A stretch of 64,000 bases of DNA, from positions 1 through 64,000 of the forward strand of contig JBJYWI010000291.1 in the NCBI GenBank assembly GCA_046259385.1. Reading direction: 5' to 3'. The position numbers and the translations under genes were made by a program. Below are positions 9,150-17,341 of the stretch, piece by piece (the stretch's first letter is position 1; the number at the start of each line of letters is the position of its first letter). The stretch comes from CAVWDI01 sp046259385 (GTDB taxonomy: Bacteria; Chloroflexota; Anaerolineae; Anaerolineales; UBA4823). The notes beneath the pieces are model-generated. The model was not told where the DNA came from. It ran no database searches and saw only the letters and a list, made by a program, of their open reading frames with translations.

Positions 9150-9194
9150 TTTACATAGAACTGGTGTTCTGATATAATCATAGAACATCAGTTC
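9150..9194 (+). promoter_or_regulatory. Strong sigma-70 type promoter with two GAAC-N4-GTTC boxes
   Basis: TTTACA (9150-9155) and TATAAT (9173-9178) are separated by 17 bp. A perfect GAACTGGTGTTC (9158-9169) lies between them, and a second box, GAACATCAGTTC (9183-9194), covers the expected start of transcription. The core GAAC-N4-GTTC is that of Gram-positive-type LexA (DinR) boxes. The boxes are 25 bp apart, start to start. The downstream gene is a ribbon-helix-helix-like protein, which could instead bind these sites itself. Confidence 0.75.
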
Positions 9195-9220
9195 TTCTTT
9201 TTATGGAAACATGAACGGAT

Positions 9221-9469
9221 ATGCCTCCCACCTACCTGCCTCAACTTGTCAACCTGGAAGTGAATGATATCCGCATCATCCAGGAATTCGCGGAGCGCGA
9301 AGGATTGGGTAAGCGCGGTTTCAGTGCTGCATTACGCAGGATTATCCGCGATTGGGAGATGAACGAACGAAAAATAGAAAACAACAGACCACACAACCAG
9401 ACGGGAAAATCCCAACCAGTTAAAGAACATCAGGGCCGGGGTGATTTTCAGCCAGTAAATAAACTCTGA
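9221..9469 (+). CDS. Small ribbon-helix-helix-like protein
   Basis: An 82-aa protein. Its first half (LVNLEVNDIRIIQEFAEREG followed by a KRGFSAALRRIIRDW helix) has the strand-helix-helix layout of ribbon-helix-helix DNA-binding proteins; the last 35 residues are polar and probably disordered. The gene sits behind the strong two-box promoter at 9150-9194 and is followed by a clear terminator, so it is a single-gene transcript. The ribosome binding site is weak. It could be an SOS-induced small regulator or an autoregulated repressor. Family assignment is from pattern only. Confidence 0.65.
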   Translation: MPPTYLPQLVNLEVNDIRIIQEFAEREGLGKRGFSAALRRIIRDWEMNERKIENNRPHNQTGKSQPVKEHQGRGDFQPVNKL

Positions 9470-9507
9470 AGATCCGCCCATCTGGTGTCTTCTTCCTCCT
9501 TTCATGG

Positions 9508-9540
9508 TAGAGGCGTCTTAACAGACGCTTCTATCGTTTT
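9508..9540 (+). terminator. Intrinsic terminator
   Basis: TAGAGGCGTCT (9508-9518), loop TAAC, AGACGCTTCTA (9523-9533): an 11-bp stem with one G-U pair, followed by TCGTTTT. It ends the transcript of the ribbon-helix-helix-like gene. Confidence 0.8.
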
Positions 9541-9571
9541 AAAAACTTAATCGAAAATTTTTTGGGAAGAT

Positions 9572-9669
9572 TTCTGGATCACACCCAGAAAAATGGATGC
9601 CGAAGTGTTGCTGACTCCAGCGGTATGAGGTTCACTAGGCATCCGTCAGCCTCAGGTTTTGAAAACCTG
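9572..9669 (+). ncRNA. Structured non-coding segment, possible small RNA
   Basis: Within a roughly 460-nt stretch without a credible gene (9545-10003), three inverted repeats are close together: TTCTGG/CCAGAA (9572-9577/9585-9590), GGATGCC/GGCATCC (9595-9601/9638-9644) and the palindrome CAGGTTTTGAAAACCTG (9653-9669). The last resembles a tRNA anticodon arm (TGA), but no acceptor or T arm fits. I do not recognise a riboswitch or RNA family. The remaining sequence to 10003 is AT-rich with nothing evident. The strand is a guess. Confidence 0.25.
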
Positions 9670-10003
9670 TTAGGGTTGTCCCGGATTTATGTAAGGTTCA
9701 ATAGAAGGATACAGGTCGGAGGCAAAACCAATTTATATCGCTTTTCAGACATGTCAATAACCTTCTTATCGTCAGGTTTGCATCACCCCTCTTGAGGAGT
9801 CCTACTAGATTAACAATCTCTTCTACGCAAGATATTTAGAATACATCCAATGTTGTATTTACTAATGCGCAACCAAATTGATACTGCCAAAAAAAATTGT
9901 CCTTTGAGCCAACAAATTCGTTAGATCGATTCCAATATACCTTTAAGGTTAAAAGTTTCAAATTAATGTAAGATTCAAGTAAATTCTAAACAGGAGAAAA
10001 ACT

Positions 10004-10783
10004 GTGAAATTACACATATTATTGGTGTTGTTAATTGCAGCACTTATCAGCATTGCCTGCACCAGCGCCCCGGAAACCGAAATTATCGCGGCTAGCCCGG
10101 AGCCTGAAACCGGGCAGGAACTGTTGCCGACAGAAGCGGTTGAAACCGAGCCTCCAGCGCCAACCGAGGTTAAAGTTCAGGAGACCGCCAGCATGGAGGA
10201 AGAACCGGCAGAGGAACAAACAACAGCGCAGGAAAACCTATCCGGCGAAAAAAACTTCTCTATTGTCCCGGAGGAAACAGAAGCACGCTTCCTGATCGAT
10301 GAGGTTTTGCTCGGTTCACCTTTCACGGTGGTCGGCGCGACCAATGCGGTTGAGGGACAGATCATGGCTGACCCGAATGACCCAAGTAATGCCCAGGTAA
10401 CTGTCCGGGCGGACCTAACCACAATTCTTACAGACAACTCCCGCCGCAATGGAGCCATCCAGCGCTGGATTCTGGAAACTGACCAGCCCGGAAACCAGGC
10501 TGCTGAATTTAATTCAACCTCAGTAAGCGGTGTTCCGGTGCCGGTTGATGTCGGCCAGCCTTTCGATTTTCAAATCAACGGCGACTTAACCGTTAAGGGA
10601 ACCACCAAACCGCTGACATTCAAAGGAACCGCCACCTTGGTCTCACCTGACCGGCTGGAGGGATCAGCTTCAACAAATCTTCTGTACACAGAATTCACCA
10701 CAATCCCAAGTCTTCCGCCGCAGGTAGCTTCGGTTGAAGAGGAGATGGTCCTGCAGATCGATTTTGTTGCGCTCGCGGATTAA
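10004..10783 (+). CDS. YceI-domain lipoprotein
   Basis: A 259-aa lipoprotein: the signal peptide ends in the lipobox ISIAC (Cys19), followed by a long Pro/Glu/Thr-rich linker (about 20-82) and a YceI-like domain (about 83-259). The domain shows the beta-rich pattern of the family, including FSIVPEETEARF, a DP-rich loop, the NDPSNAQVTVRADLTTI stretch and NGDLTVKGTTKPLTF. YceI proteins bind isoprenoid-type lipids in a lipocalin-like barrel. It is predicted to be tethered outside the cytoplasmic membrane. An AGGAG Shine-Dalgarno precedes the ATG. Confidence 0.88.
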   Translation: MKLHILLVLLIAALISIACTSAPETEIIAASPEPETGQELLPTEAVETEPPAPTEVKVQETASMEEEPAEEQTTAQENLSGEKNFSIVPEETEARFLIDEVLLGSPFTVVGATNAVEGQIMADPNDPSNAQVTVRADLTTILTDNSRRNGAIQRWILETDQPGNQAAEFNSTSVSGVPVPVDVGQPFDFQINGDLTVKGTTKPLTFKGTATLVSPDRLEGSASTNLLYTEFTTIPSLPPQVASVEEEMVLQIDFVALAD

Positions 10784-10816
10784 AAAGCACTCCCCTTTTT
10801 TACAACCGCATGAAAA

Positions 10817-10853
10817 GAATGCGCCTGGCAATTTCAATCAGCCTGGCGCATTT
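10817..10853 (+). terminator. Terminator after the YceI gene
   Basis: GAATGCGCC (10817-10825) pairs with GGCGCATTT (10845-10853), then CTTGTTT. It lies 34 nt after the stop codon. An ORF that begins at 10810 translates this hairpin into a false signal-like N-terminus of the next gene. Confidence 0.6.
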
Positions 10854-10914
10854 CTTGTTTATAATTCTCTCATCCTTTACCCAGGATGGAATTGATAAAA
10901 GAGATACTGATGCG

Positions 10915-11586
10915 ATGGAAATAAAAATAGACCGGATTATCCGCAGCCGGCGCAGGACAATCGCTCTGATCATAGAGCCGGACGGCAGGCTGATCGTGCG
11001 GGCTCCTTACCTGGTTTCAGAACGGGAAATTAAGAAACTGGTAAGGAGCAAACAAGGCTGGATAGCACGAAAAAGAAAAGAAGCTCAATCTCAATCTTTG
11101 ATCAGGTCACGCAGATCTTTTGCAGATGGGGAGCGTTTCTGGTATCTGGGGGCAACCTACCCGTTGAAAATCGTGGATGAGCTTAACCCACCGCTGGTGT
11201 TAAGCCAAAAATTCTATCTATCCCGTTCAGCGCTGCCGCACGTCGGGGAGACCTTCAAGGAGTGGTACCGGGAGCAAACCCGGGTAGAAGTAATCAGGCG
11301 GGTAAACCGCCTATCAAAACAGCACAACCTCAAATACCGCAGAATCCGGATCACAAGCGCCCGCACACGCTGGGGTTCCTGTTCCTCCAGCGGAAACCTG
11401 AATTTCACCTGGCGACTTGTGATGGCCCCGCCAAAAGTGATCGACTATGTAGTCGCCCATGAAATGGCTCACCTTCGGGTACCCAACCACTCAAAAGCTT
11501 TCTGGAAACAGGTACACAGGATAATGCCGGATTACTATGATCATAAAAAATGGTTGAAGGAGAACGGCAGCCAGTTGGCGATTTAA
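10915..11586 (+). CDS. YgjP-like (DUF45) metallopeptidase
   Basis: A 223-aa protein of the YgjP/WlM-type M48 zinc metallopeptidase group. The HExxH motif is seen as VAHEMAHLRVPNHSKAFW (His pair near residues 181-185), with the third ligand in the downstream NHS..FW segment. RTRWGSCSSSGNLNFTW, just upstream, is the hallmark of this family. The N-terminal IIRSRRRTIALIIEPDG strand pair also fits. I choose ATG 10915 because an earlier ATG at 10810 would translate the upstream terminator. The biological substrate of the family is unknown; the protein is probably cytoplasmic. Confidence 0.87.
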   Translation: MEIKIDRIIRSRRRTIALIIEPDGRLIVRAPYLVSEREIKKLVRSKQGWIARKRKEAQSQSLIRSRRSFADGERFWYLGATYPLKIVDELNPPLVLSQKFYLSRSALPHVGETFKEWYREQTRVEVIRRVNRLSKQHNLKYRRIRITSARTRWGSCSSSGNLNFTWRLVMAPPKVIDYVVAHEMAHLRVPNHSKAFWKQVHRIMPDYYDHKKWLKENGSQLAI

Positions 11587-11732
11587 CAAGCTGATCCAAC
11601 AACAGAATTCTGAATAAAATGTTTACCTGTGAGGGGAATTTTTGAAGCAGAACTCTCCATTTAAGATAAACTTATGGGATAATATAAAGAACAGGTTTAA
11701 ATGAGAATCACATTTCAATAAAGGAGAGAGTT

Positions 11733-12101
11733 ATGCCAACTGATCTGACAATTGAACTGGTTGACCGGCCCGGAACCCTTGCGGAACTGGGAGAAAGTCT
11801 CGGCAGAGCTGGAATTAATATCGAAGGAGGCTGCGGATTCTCCATCGAAGGCAAAGGGATTATCCACATTCTTGTCGAAGACGCAGAAGTTGCCAAAATG
11901 GCTGTTGAAAGTGCTGACCTGCAGGTTCTCGGTGAGCGAGAAGTGCTGGTCGTCGAGATCGAGGATGCCCCTGGCGAACTGGGAAAGGTCACCCGCAAGG
12001 TATCGGATGCTGGTGTGAACATGGATTTAATTTATCTGTCTAAAGGTGGAAAACTAATTCTTGGCGTTGATGACATGGAGACCGCCCTCTCCGTTATTTA
12101 G
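11733..12101 (+). CDS. Tandem ACT-domain protein
   Basis: A 122-aa protein built of two ACT-like repeats: LTIELVDRPGTLAELGESLG near residue 5 and VLVVEIEDAPGELGKVTRKV near 71. Each starts with the strand-[DA]xPGxL-helix signature. ACT domains bind amino acids or similar small ligands and usually regulate enzymes; here there is no attached enzyme, so this may be a free-standing sensor. It has a GGAGAG Shine-Dalgarno and is followed by a strong terminator, so it is a single-gene transcript. The ligand is unknown. Confidence 0.82.
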   Translation: MPTDLTIELVDRPGTLAELGESLGRAGINIEGGCGFSIEGKGIIHILVEDAEVAKMAVESADLQVLGEREVLVVEIEDAPGELGKVTRKVSDAGVNMDLIYLSKGGKLILGVDDMETALSVI

Positions 12102-12133
12102 GTTTTATTCTGAGAGAACCACATCATTTTCAT

Positions 12134-12170
12134 AATCCCCGGCATGGAGACAGTGCCGGGGATTTTTTAT
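12134..12170 (+). terminator. Strong intrinsic terminator
   Basis: AATCCCCGGCA (12134-12144), a 9-nt loop, TGCCGGGGATT (12154-12164), then a run of T. It ends the ACT-protein transcript. Confidence 0.9.
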
Positions 12171-12193
12171 ATAGGACAGGGGCGGAATGGAAC

Positions 12194-12568
12194 TTACCCG
12201 GAAAGTTTAGCAGCCGCCCGGGCAGCATAGGATCTAACCGCTTGAAATCCATCGCGCTCTGCAGCGAGAAGCAGCCCGGGGACAGCCTGCGGGTCGCCAA
12301 TCATCTGGAGCGCCTCGACCGCTGCACAGCGCACCATCCAGAACGAGTCGTTAGACAGCAGATCCAACAAAGCAGGCAAAGCCGCAGGATCTCGCATGGA
12401 GCCCAATTTCTGAGCTGCTAGTTTGCGATCTCCCCAGGGGTTTCCGTTTGATATTTTTGAGAGCAGCCCGGACATTTTTCGATCCACCTTGTCTATAATC
12501 ACTTCCTGATCAGCAATTATTACCGGAACGGTGAACTGCATCTGCTGGGTAACACTGGTTGTAAACAT
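12194..12568 (-). CDS. HEAT-repeat protein
   Basis: A 124-aa protein with a non-repeat N-terminus of about 45 residues and then two to three HEAT-like helical repeats, for example DPAALPALLDLLSNDSFWMV and DPQAVPGLLLAAERDGFQAV, each in a pattern typical of PBS-lyase/HEAT repeats. Such repeats form protein-binding scaffolds. A perfect AAAGGAGGTGG Shine-Dalgarno precedes the start, suggesting high translation. It is divergent from the LuxR-ATPase regulator, so the 183-nt region between them may be a shared control region. Function unknown. Confidence 0.78.
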   Translation of the reverse strand: MFTTSVTQQMQFTVPVIIADQEVIIDKVDRKMSGLLSKISNGNPWGDRKLAAQKLGSMRDPAALPALLDLLSNDSFWMVRCAAVEALQMIGDPQAVPGLLLAAERDGFQAVRSYAARAAAKLSG

Positions 12569-12751
12569 TTTCCACCTCCTTTAGAGTTGTGCTTCTTGAG
12601 GTTTGTTTGCTTGCTGTCACCAATATAGACCACTTTTCCATGCAAGTCAGCCTCCTTTTGGTAGGGAAAAAGTAGGTAATTCATCCGGAACACAATTCAG
12701 ATATAATCTCCGATATACAAACCTTTCAATAATCATTTAACTATTTAAATT

Positions 12752-15172
12752 ATGGACAACCACAACCTTACGGGTGGCGAAATGTGCTCTGAAGAGCTCA
12801 CCTGGCGTGAATTGGAAGTCTTGGCTTTGCTGTCAGACCGGCTTACTAACCGCGAGATCGCTCAGAAACTGCACCTAGCCGAAAGCACCGTCAAGGATTA
12901 CGTTGGAAATATACTCAGCAAACTATATGTGAAAAACCGGCGCGAGGCAGTAAAGCGAGCCTTGGCTCTGGGGCTTCTGGAACCGGAACGCGCACCGGTC
13001 TCCAGACCCATGACGAATTTCCCCGCCGATGTGACCCCCTTTATAGGCCGGAGAGTTGAACTGGCTGAGATTTCGCGGCTTCTTCAGGAAACCCGAATGC
13101 TCACGCTCGCCGGACCGGGCGGCATCGGAAAGACCCGTCTGGCAATAAAAGCATCCGGAGAAACTGCCGGAAATTTTAAGGATGGCTGCTGCTTTGTATC
13201 CCTGGTGCCAATCCACACGAGCGAACACCTTGTCCAGAGGACCGCAGAGGCGCTGAAATTTCCCCTCGCAGTCCATGAAAACCCACAGGCACTGCTTCTG
13301 CGCTTCCTGCGTAGGAAAAACCTGCTGATGGTAATGGATAATTTTGAGCATCTCCTAGATGGAGCTGGAATAATAAGCGAGATTCTCGGCGCGGCTCCAG
13401 ATGTAAAGATCCTTGCCACATCCCGGGAACGGCTAAACCTGAAAAGTGAGACCGTCTTTACCGTTGGAGGGCTTGACATCTCCCATCTGGAAACAACTCT
13501 GGAATACCGGGGATCAGACGCGGTGACTCTTTTCCTTCAAAGCGCCGGAAAAGTAGTCCCAGGATTTGAACCAGGAAAGGATGAACTTGATGGAATCCTT
13601 GAAATCTGCAAGGTAGTAGAAGGGATGCCGCTGGCGATTGAACTGGCTGCGGCATGGCTGCAGGTACTCAGCATTGCTGAGATTAAAGCGGAACTAAAGA
13701 AAGGCATTGATATCCTGGCCGGAGATTTGCGGGATGCACCATCACGCCACCGCAGCATCCGGGCTGTATTCGATCACTCCTGGTCTTTACTTGACCGGGC
13801 TGAACAAAAGACTCTAATGCGTCTATCGGTCTTCCGGGGAGGGTTCACCAGGGAGGCAGCCCAGCAGGTCTCGGGAGCCAACCTGCAGCAGTTGATGGGA
13901 TTGACAAGCAAATCACTTTTATCTCGCAATCCAACTGCTAGCCGGTTAGAGATACACGAACTGCTGCGCCAGTATGCCCGGGAAAAATTGGAAGAATCCG
14001 ATATTGCGGCTGAGTCGGTTATTGAAACACACGCTGCTTACTTTGCAGATTTTATACAGCAAAGATGGGAAGACCTTAAAAGCAGCCGGCAGATGAAGGC
14101 TATCGCTGAAGTTGAAACGGATATCGAAAACGTGCGGGCTGCCTGGCGATACTGCCTGGATCGAGGGAACAATGATCTGACCTGGAAGTTTATTTTCGGG
14201 CTCTGGATGGTTTACTGGATCCGGAGCTGGAACCTGGCAGGGATGGACTTATTCGCCCAGGCATACAGAAAATTGACAGGCGACGACCGGGATGTTTTAT
14301 ACCTGAGGGCGCTGACGAAGGCTTTGCAGGCTTATTTTATGGCTTGGTTGGGACTGCACGAACAGGGATATGAATACGCCAGGGAAAGTGTGGGTATCTT
14401 GGAAGAATCTAATAAGGCGACAGCCCAGGTGCTCGCACACTGGAGTTTCAATGTCAACGCATTTTTCTGTTTCCGCTATTCTGAGATGGATACAATGACT
14501 GAAAGCATGGCCAGGATATCCAGTGAAAGTGGGGATAGATGGTTGATAACATATTCTTCCTGGGTTCAGAGTTTAGTCAGTATATTAAGGAAGGAATTTG
14601 AAAATGCTGAACAAATTGCTAAAAAAACGCTCCGGCTCACAGAAGAAGTTGAGGATCAAATTGGATCCACCCTGCTGTTAATTACCCTTGGCCATGTCGC
14701 ATTTGTGAGGGATCAGCTAGACCATGCAAGGGATTATTACAAGCGCTGTCTGGATATCGCCGAAAGAACCGGTTTCTTCTATTCCGCCCAGACCTCCAGC
14801 AAATATCTCGCCAAGGTGACCCTGTCCTTAGGTGATCTTAAAGGGGCAGATTTTTACATTTTACACTGTTTGTCCTTGACGAATGAAATCCCATTCGTGA
14901 GGGACTTGGTAAATATGCTGTATGAATACGCCCGATTGCAGGCAAAACGGAACAATTTTAAATTGGCGGTTGAACTGCTTGGCCTGGTGCTCGAGCACCC
15001 AGCCAGTTATCAATCCCGCATGTTGGAAGGTCCGATCAGAGACAGCGCTCTGGACCTTCTGGCTGAACTTGAGGGTGTAATTCCCAGGCATATTTACACA
15101 GACGCGCTGAACCGCGGGAAAACCCTCGTGCTGGACGATGTTGTAACAGATTTGCTGAACACAAGCAGTTAA
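12752..15172 (+). CDS. LuxR-type HTH regulator fused to NB-ARC-like ATPase and TPRs
   Basis: An 806-aa signal-sensing regulator. Unusually the LuxR/GerE helix-turn-helix is at the N-terminus (about 15-75: LTWRELEVLALLSDRLTNRE and STVKDYVGNILSKL). It is followed by an STAND-type NTPase with P-loop AGPGGIGKT near 125 and Walker B LLMVMDNFEH near 192, then an LVRxLAxLAxFxGGFT-like winged region near 350-370, and a long C-terminal helical TPR-like array (about 430-790). STAND regulators switch between closed ADP and open ATP states on ligand binding. A TATAAT at 12712-12717 lies about 35 nt before the ATG. Target genes and ligand are unknown. Confidence 0.9.
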   Translation: MDNHNLTGGEMCSEELTWRELEVLALLSDRLTNREIAQKLHLAESTVKDYVGNILSKLYVKNRREAVKRALALGLLEPERAPVSRPMTNFPADVTPFIGRRVELAEISRLLQETRMLTLAGPGGIGKTRLAIKASGETAGNFKDGCCFVSLVPIHTSEHLVQRTAEALKFPLAVHENPQALLLRFLRRKNLLMVMDNFEHLLDGAGIISEILGAAPDVKILATSRERLNLKSETVFTVGGLDISHLETTLEYRGSDAVTLFLQSAGKVVPGFEPGKDELDGILEICKVVEGMPLAIELAAAWLQVLSIAEIKAELKKGIDILAGDLRDAPSRHRSIRAVFDHSWSLLDRAEQKTLMRLSVFRGGFTREAAQQVSGANLQQLMGLTSKSLLSRNPTASRLEIHELLRQYAREKLEESDIAAESVIETHAAYFADFIQQRWEDLKSSRQMKAIAEVETDIENVRAAWRYCLDRGNNDLTWKFIFGLWMVYWIRSWNLAGMDLFAQAYRKLTGDDRDVLYLRALTKALQAYFMAWLGLHEQGYEYARESVGILEESNKATAQVLAHWSFNVNAFFCFRYSEMDTMTESMARISSESGDRWLITYSSWVQSLVSILRKEFENAEQIAKKTLRLTEEVEDQIGSTLLLITLGHVAFVRDQLDHARDYYKRCLDIAERTGFFYSAQTSSKYLAKVTLSLGDLKGADFYILHCLSLTNEIPFVRDLVNMLYEYARLQAKRNNFKLAVELLGLVLEHPASYQSRMLEGPIRDSALDLLAELEGVIPRHIYTDALNRGKTLVLDDVVTDLLNTSS

Positions 15173-15274
15173 AAATCCTCCCGGCAAATACATCTTTTTA
15201 TATAACCGGTTTTATTACAGCGCTTGCGTCGCAACAAACGAAATCTCACAAATTAACAAACGAAGGAGACACTC

Positions 15275-15742
15275 ATGGATAACAAACCCGAATTCGACCT
15301 GGAAAACGCCCACAAGTATTTCTCGGCACAGTGCTTCAACAAGGCCTGGGACCTGATCGATAAAGGGGAACGCACTCCCGAGGAAGACGAAGAGATGGTA
15401 CTCCTGACAATGGCTTCGATGTGGCACTGGAGCCAGCGCCCGGACCAGACCCTCCAGAATTTGTCGGTCGGTTGCTGGCAGGCTTCCCGGGTATATGCCT
15501 TGGTCGGGCAGGCAAACACCGCTCGCCGCTATGGTGAGAAGAGCCTTGTTACTGCAAGAGAAGGCCAACTGGAGCCGTTTTATGTGGGCTATGCCTATGA
15601 AGCCCTGGCCCGCGCTGAAAAAGCAGCCGGGAACCAGGATAAGATGGACGAATACCTAGGTGAGGCGCGCTACACAGCTGGCGGCGTAAAGGACGACGGT
15701 GAGAGAAAGATGCTGATGGATGATCTGGATACAATCGGATAA
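15275..15742 (+). CDS. TPR-like helical protein, unknown function
   Basis: A 155-aa soluble all-helical protein. Residues about 10-60 and 70-125 have a TPR-like pattern (AHKYFSAQCFNKAWDLIDKG; YAYEALARAEKAAGNQDKM). I do not recognise a family with a known role, though such short proteins occur in bacteria as stand-alone genes. AGGAG precedes the ATG. It lies 67 nt before the tryptophanase gene on the same strand and could be cotranscribed with it. Confidence 0.7.
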   Translation: MDNKPEFDLENAHKYFSAQCFNKAWDLIDKGERTPEEDEEMVLLTMASMWHWSQRPDQTLQNLSVGCWQASRVYALVGQANTARRYGEKSLVTAREGQLEPFYVGYAYEALARAEKAAGNQDKMDEYLGEARYTAGGVKDDGERKMLMDDLDTIG

Positions 15743-15808
15743 AGACCTGAGAAGCTGGCAGTCACCATCCTGATAAAATAAGGAAAAACTATTCCGGAGC
15801 CGTTATCA

Positions 15809-17188
15809 ATGAGCACATTACCCCAAGCTGAACCCTATCGCATCAAAGTCGTTGAACCGCTCAAAATCACTACCCAATCCGAAAGAGAAAGAATAATCCG
15901 GGAAGCAAAGTACAACATCTTTAATATCCCCGCTGAAGATGTGTACATTGATTTGTTGACCGACAGCGGCACATCCGCAATGAGCCAGTACCAGTGGGCT
16001 GGCTTGATGACCGGGGATGAATCCTACGCCGGATGCCGCAATTGGTTCCACCTTGAAGAAACTGTCAGGGGCATTACCGGGTATAAATATGTTGTCCCAA
16101 CCCACCAGGGCCGCCCAGCGGAAAACATTCTGACCCTGATCCACGTGAAACCCGGTAAAACCGCCCTTTCCAATATGTTTTTCGACACCACGCATGCCAA
16201 TGTCGAGAACAAAGGCGGGATTCCCCACAACCTAGTTATCGATGAAGGCCTGGACTCGCAGTCGGACCACCCTTTTAAAGGGAATCTTGACCCCAGCAAA
16301 CTGGAGGAATTTATCAAACGGGTGGGACGCGAGCAGGTATCGCTCATCCTGGTAACAGTGACCTGCAACAACAATGGCGGGCAGCCAGTCTCGATCAGCA
16401 ATCTGACAGAGGTGCGGGAGGTCGCCGACAAATACGACCTGCCTTTTTACCTGGATGCAGCCAGGTTCGCAGAAAACGCATACTTCATCCAGCAGCGCGA
16501 ACCCGGCTACCGGGACAAATCCATCAAGGAGATCGCCCAGGAGATGTTCTCCTTCGCCGACGGCTGCACGATGAGCTCAAAAAAGGACGGTCTGGTGAAC
16601 ATCGGCGGATTCCTGGCATTGAACGATGAGACAAAATTCCGCCAGGCCCAGAATTACCTGATCCAGATGGAGGGCTTTGTCACCTACGGCGGTATGGCTG
16701 GCCGCGACCTGGAGGCGCTCTCGATCGGATTACAAGAGGTGATGGAACAGAATTACATGGCAAACCGGGTCAGGCAGGTCCACTACCTGGGGGCGAAACT
16801 GATCGACGCCGGTGTGCCGGTTATGAAACCGCTCGGCGGGCACTGCGTTATGCTGGATATGAAGCGCTTCCTACCGGATATCCCCCAGGAGAAATTTCCT
16901 TCCGAAGCGTTCTGCGCAAAGCTATATGTAGATTCGGGAACCCGGGCGATCGGACTGGGTCAGCTTGCCTTTGGCAGCGAGAACCCTGAAACGGGAGAGG
17001 TCAACTACTCCCCGCTCGAGCTGGTCCGGCTTGCAGTGCCGCGCCGTGTCTATACCGATAACCATATGAATGTGGCAGCAGAAAGCGTTAAACGGATTTA
17101 CGACGAACGCGACCGGATTAATGGGATGCGTCTCCGCTGGGCACCGGACATGCTGCGCCATTTCACCGCCCATCTTGAACCGCTATAA
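15809..17188 (+). CDS. tnaA: Tryptophanase (L-tryptophan indole-lyase)
   Basis: A 459-aa PLP enzyme of the beta-eliminating lyase family, the usual length. Family hallmarks are visible along the whole chain: DVYIDLLTDSGTSAMS, VPTHQGRPAEN, FFDTTHANV, LDAARFAENAYFI and TMSSKKDGLVNIGG, with the PLP lysine near 259. It is related to both tryptophanase and tyrosine phenol-lyase. Asp in FFDTT (Thr in the phenol-lyase) and the absence of the phenol-lyase Arg in the RAIGLGQ stretch favour tryptophanase, giving indole, pyruvate and ammonia. No tnaB permease or TnaC-like leader is seen. The substrate assignment is an inference from these positions. Confidence 0.82.
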   Translation: MSTLPQAEPYRIKVVEPLKITTQSERERIIREAKYNIFNIPAEDVYIDLLTDSGTSAMSQYQWAGLMTGDESYAGCRNWFHLEETVRGITGYKYVVPTHQGRPAENILTLIHVKPGKTALSNMFFDTTHANVENKGGIPHNLVIDEGLDSQSDHPFKGNLDPSKLEEFIKRVGREQVSLILVTVTCNNNGGQPVSISNLTEVREVADKYDLPFYLDAARFAENAYFIQQREPGYRDKSIKEIAQEMFSFADGCTMSSKKDGLVNIGGFLALNDETKFRQAQNYLIQMEGFVTYGGMAGRDLEALSIGLQEVMEQNYMANRVRQVHYLGAKLIDAGVPVMKPLGGHCVMLDMKRFLPDIPQEKFPSEAFCAKLYVDSGTRAIGLGQLAFGSENPETGEVNYSPLELVRLAVPRRVYTDNHMNVAAESVKRIYDERDRINGMRLRWAPDMLRHFTAHLEPL

Positions 17189-17341
17189 AGCGAGCTGCTG
17201 CATAATCAATAAGAGATTGTTTCATTGGATATAGTTTAATATTTTTAGCGGTAATCAAAGGATAGGGGATAGTTTCTAATTTATGTCCAGTTGAGATAAT
17301 CAGAGCATCAAAGACAAGTTATTTAACTGAGGAGTGAAGAG

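Noticed and set aside
9653..9669. Possible tRNA-Ser(TGA) or tRNA-Sec from the anticodon-like arm
   Set aside because: No acceptor stem, D arm or T arm fits on either side; the anticodon would read Ser, not Sec (TCA).
9562..9795. A 77-codon ORF in the empty region between the RHH-like gene and the YceI gene
   Set aside because: No ribosome binding site, unusual composition and overlap with strong inverted repeats; better explained as structured non-coding DNA.
10810..10914. Signal-peptide-like extension of the metallopeptidase
   Set aside because: The stretch is the upstream terminator hairpin read as protein; the ATG at 10915 is more plausible.
15809..17188. Tyrosine phenol-lyase instead of tryptophanase
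   Set aside because: The residue in FFDTT and the lack of the phenol-lyase Arg favour tryptophanase, although the families are close and an assay would be needed.
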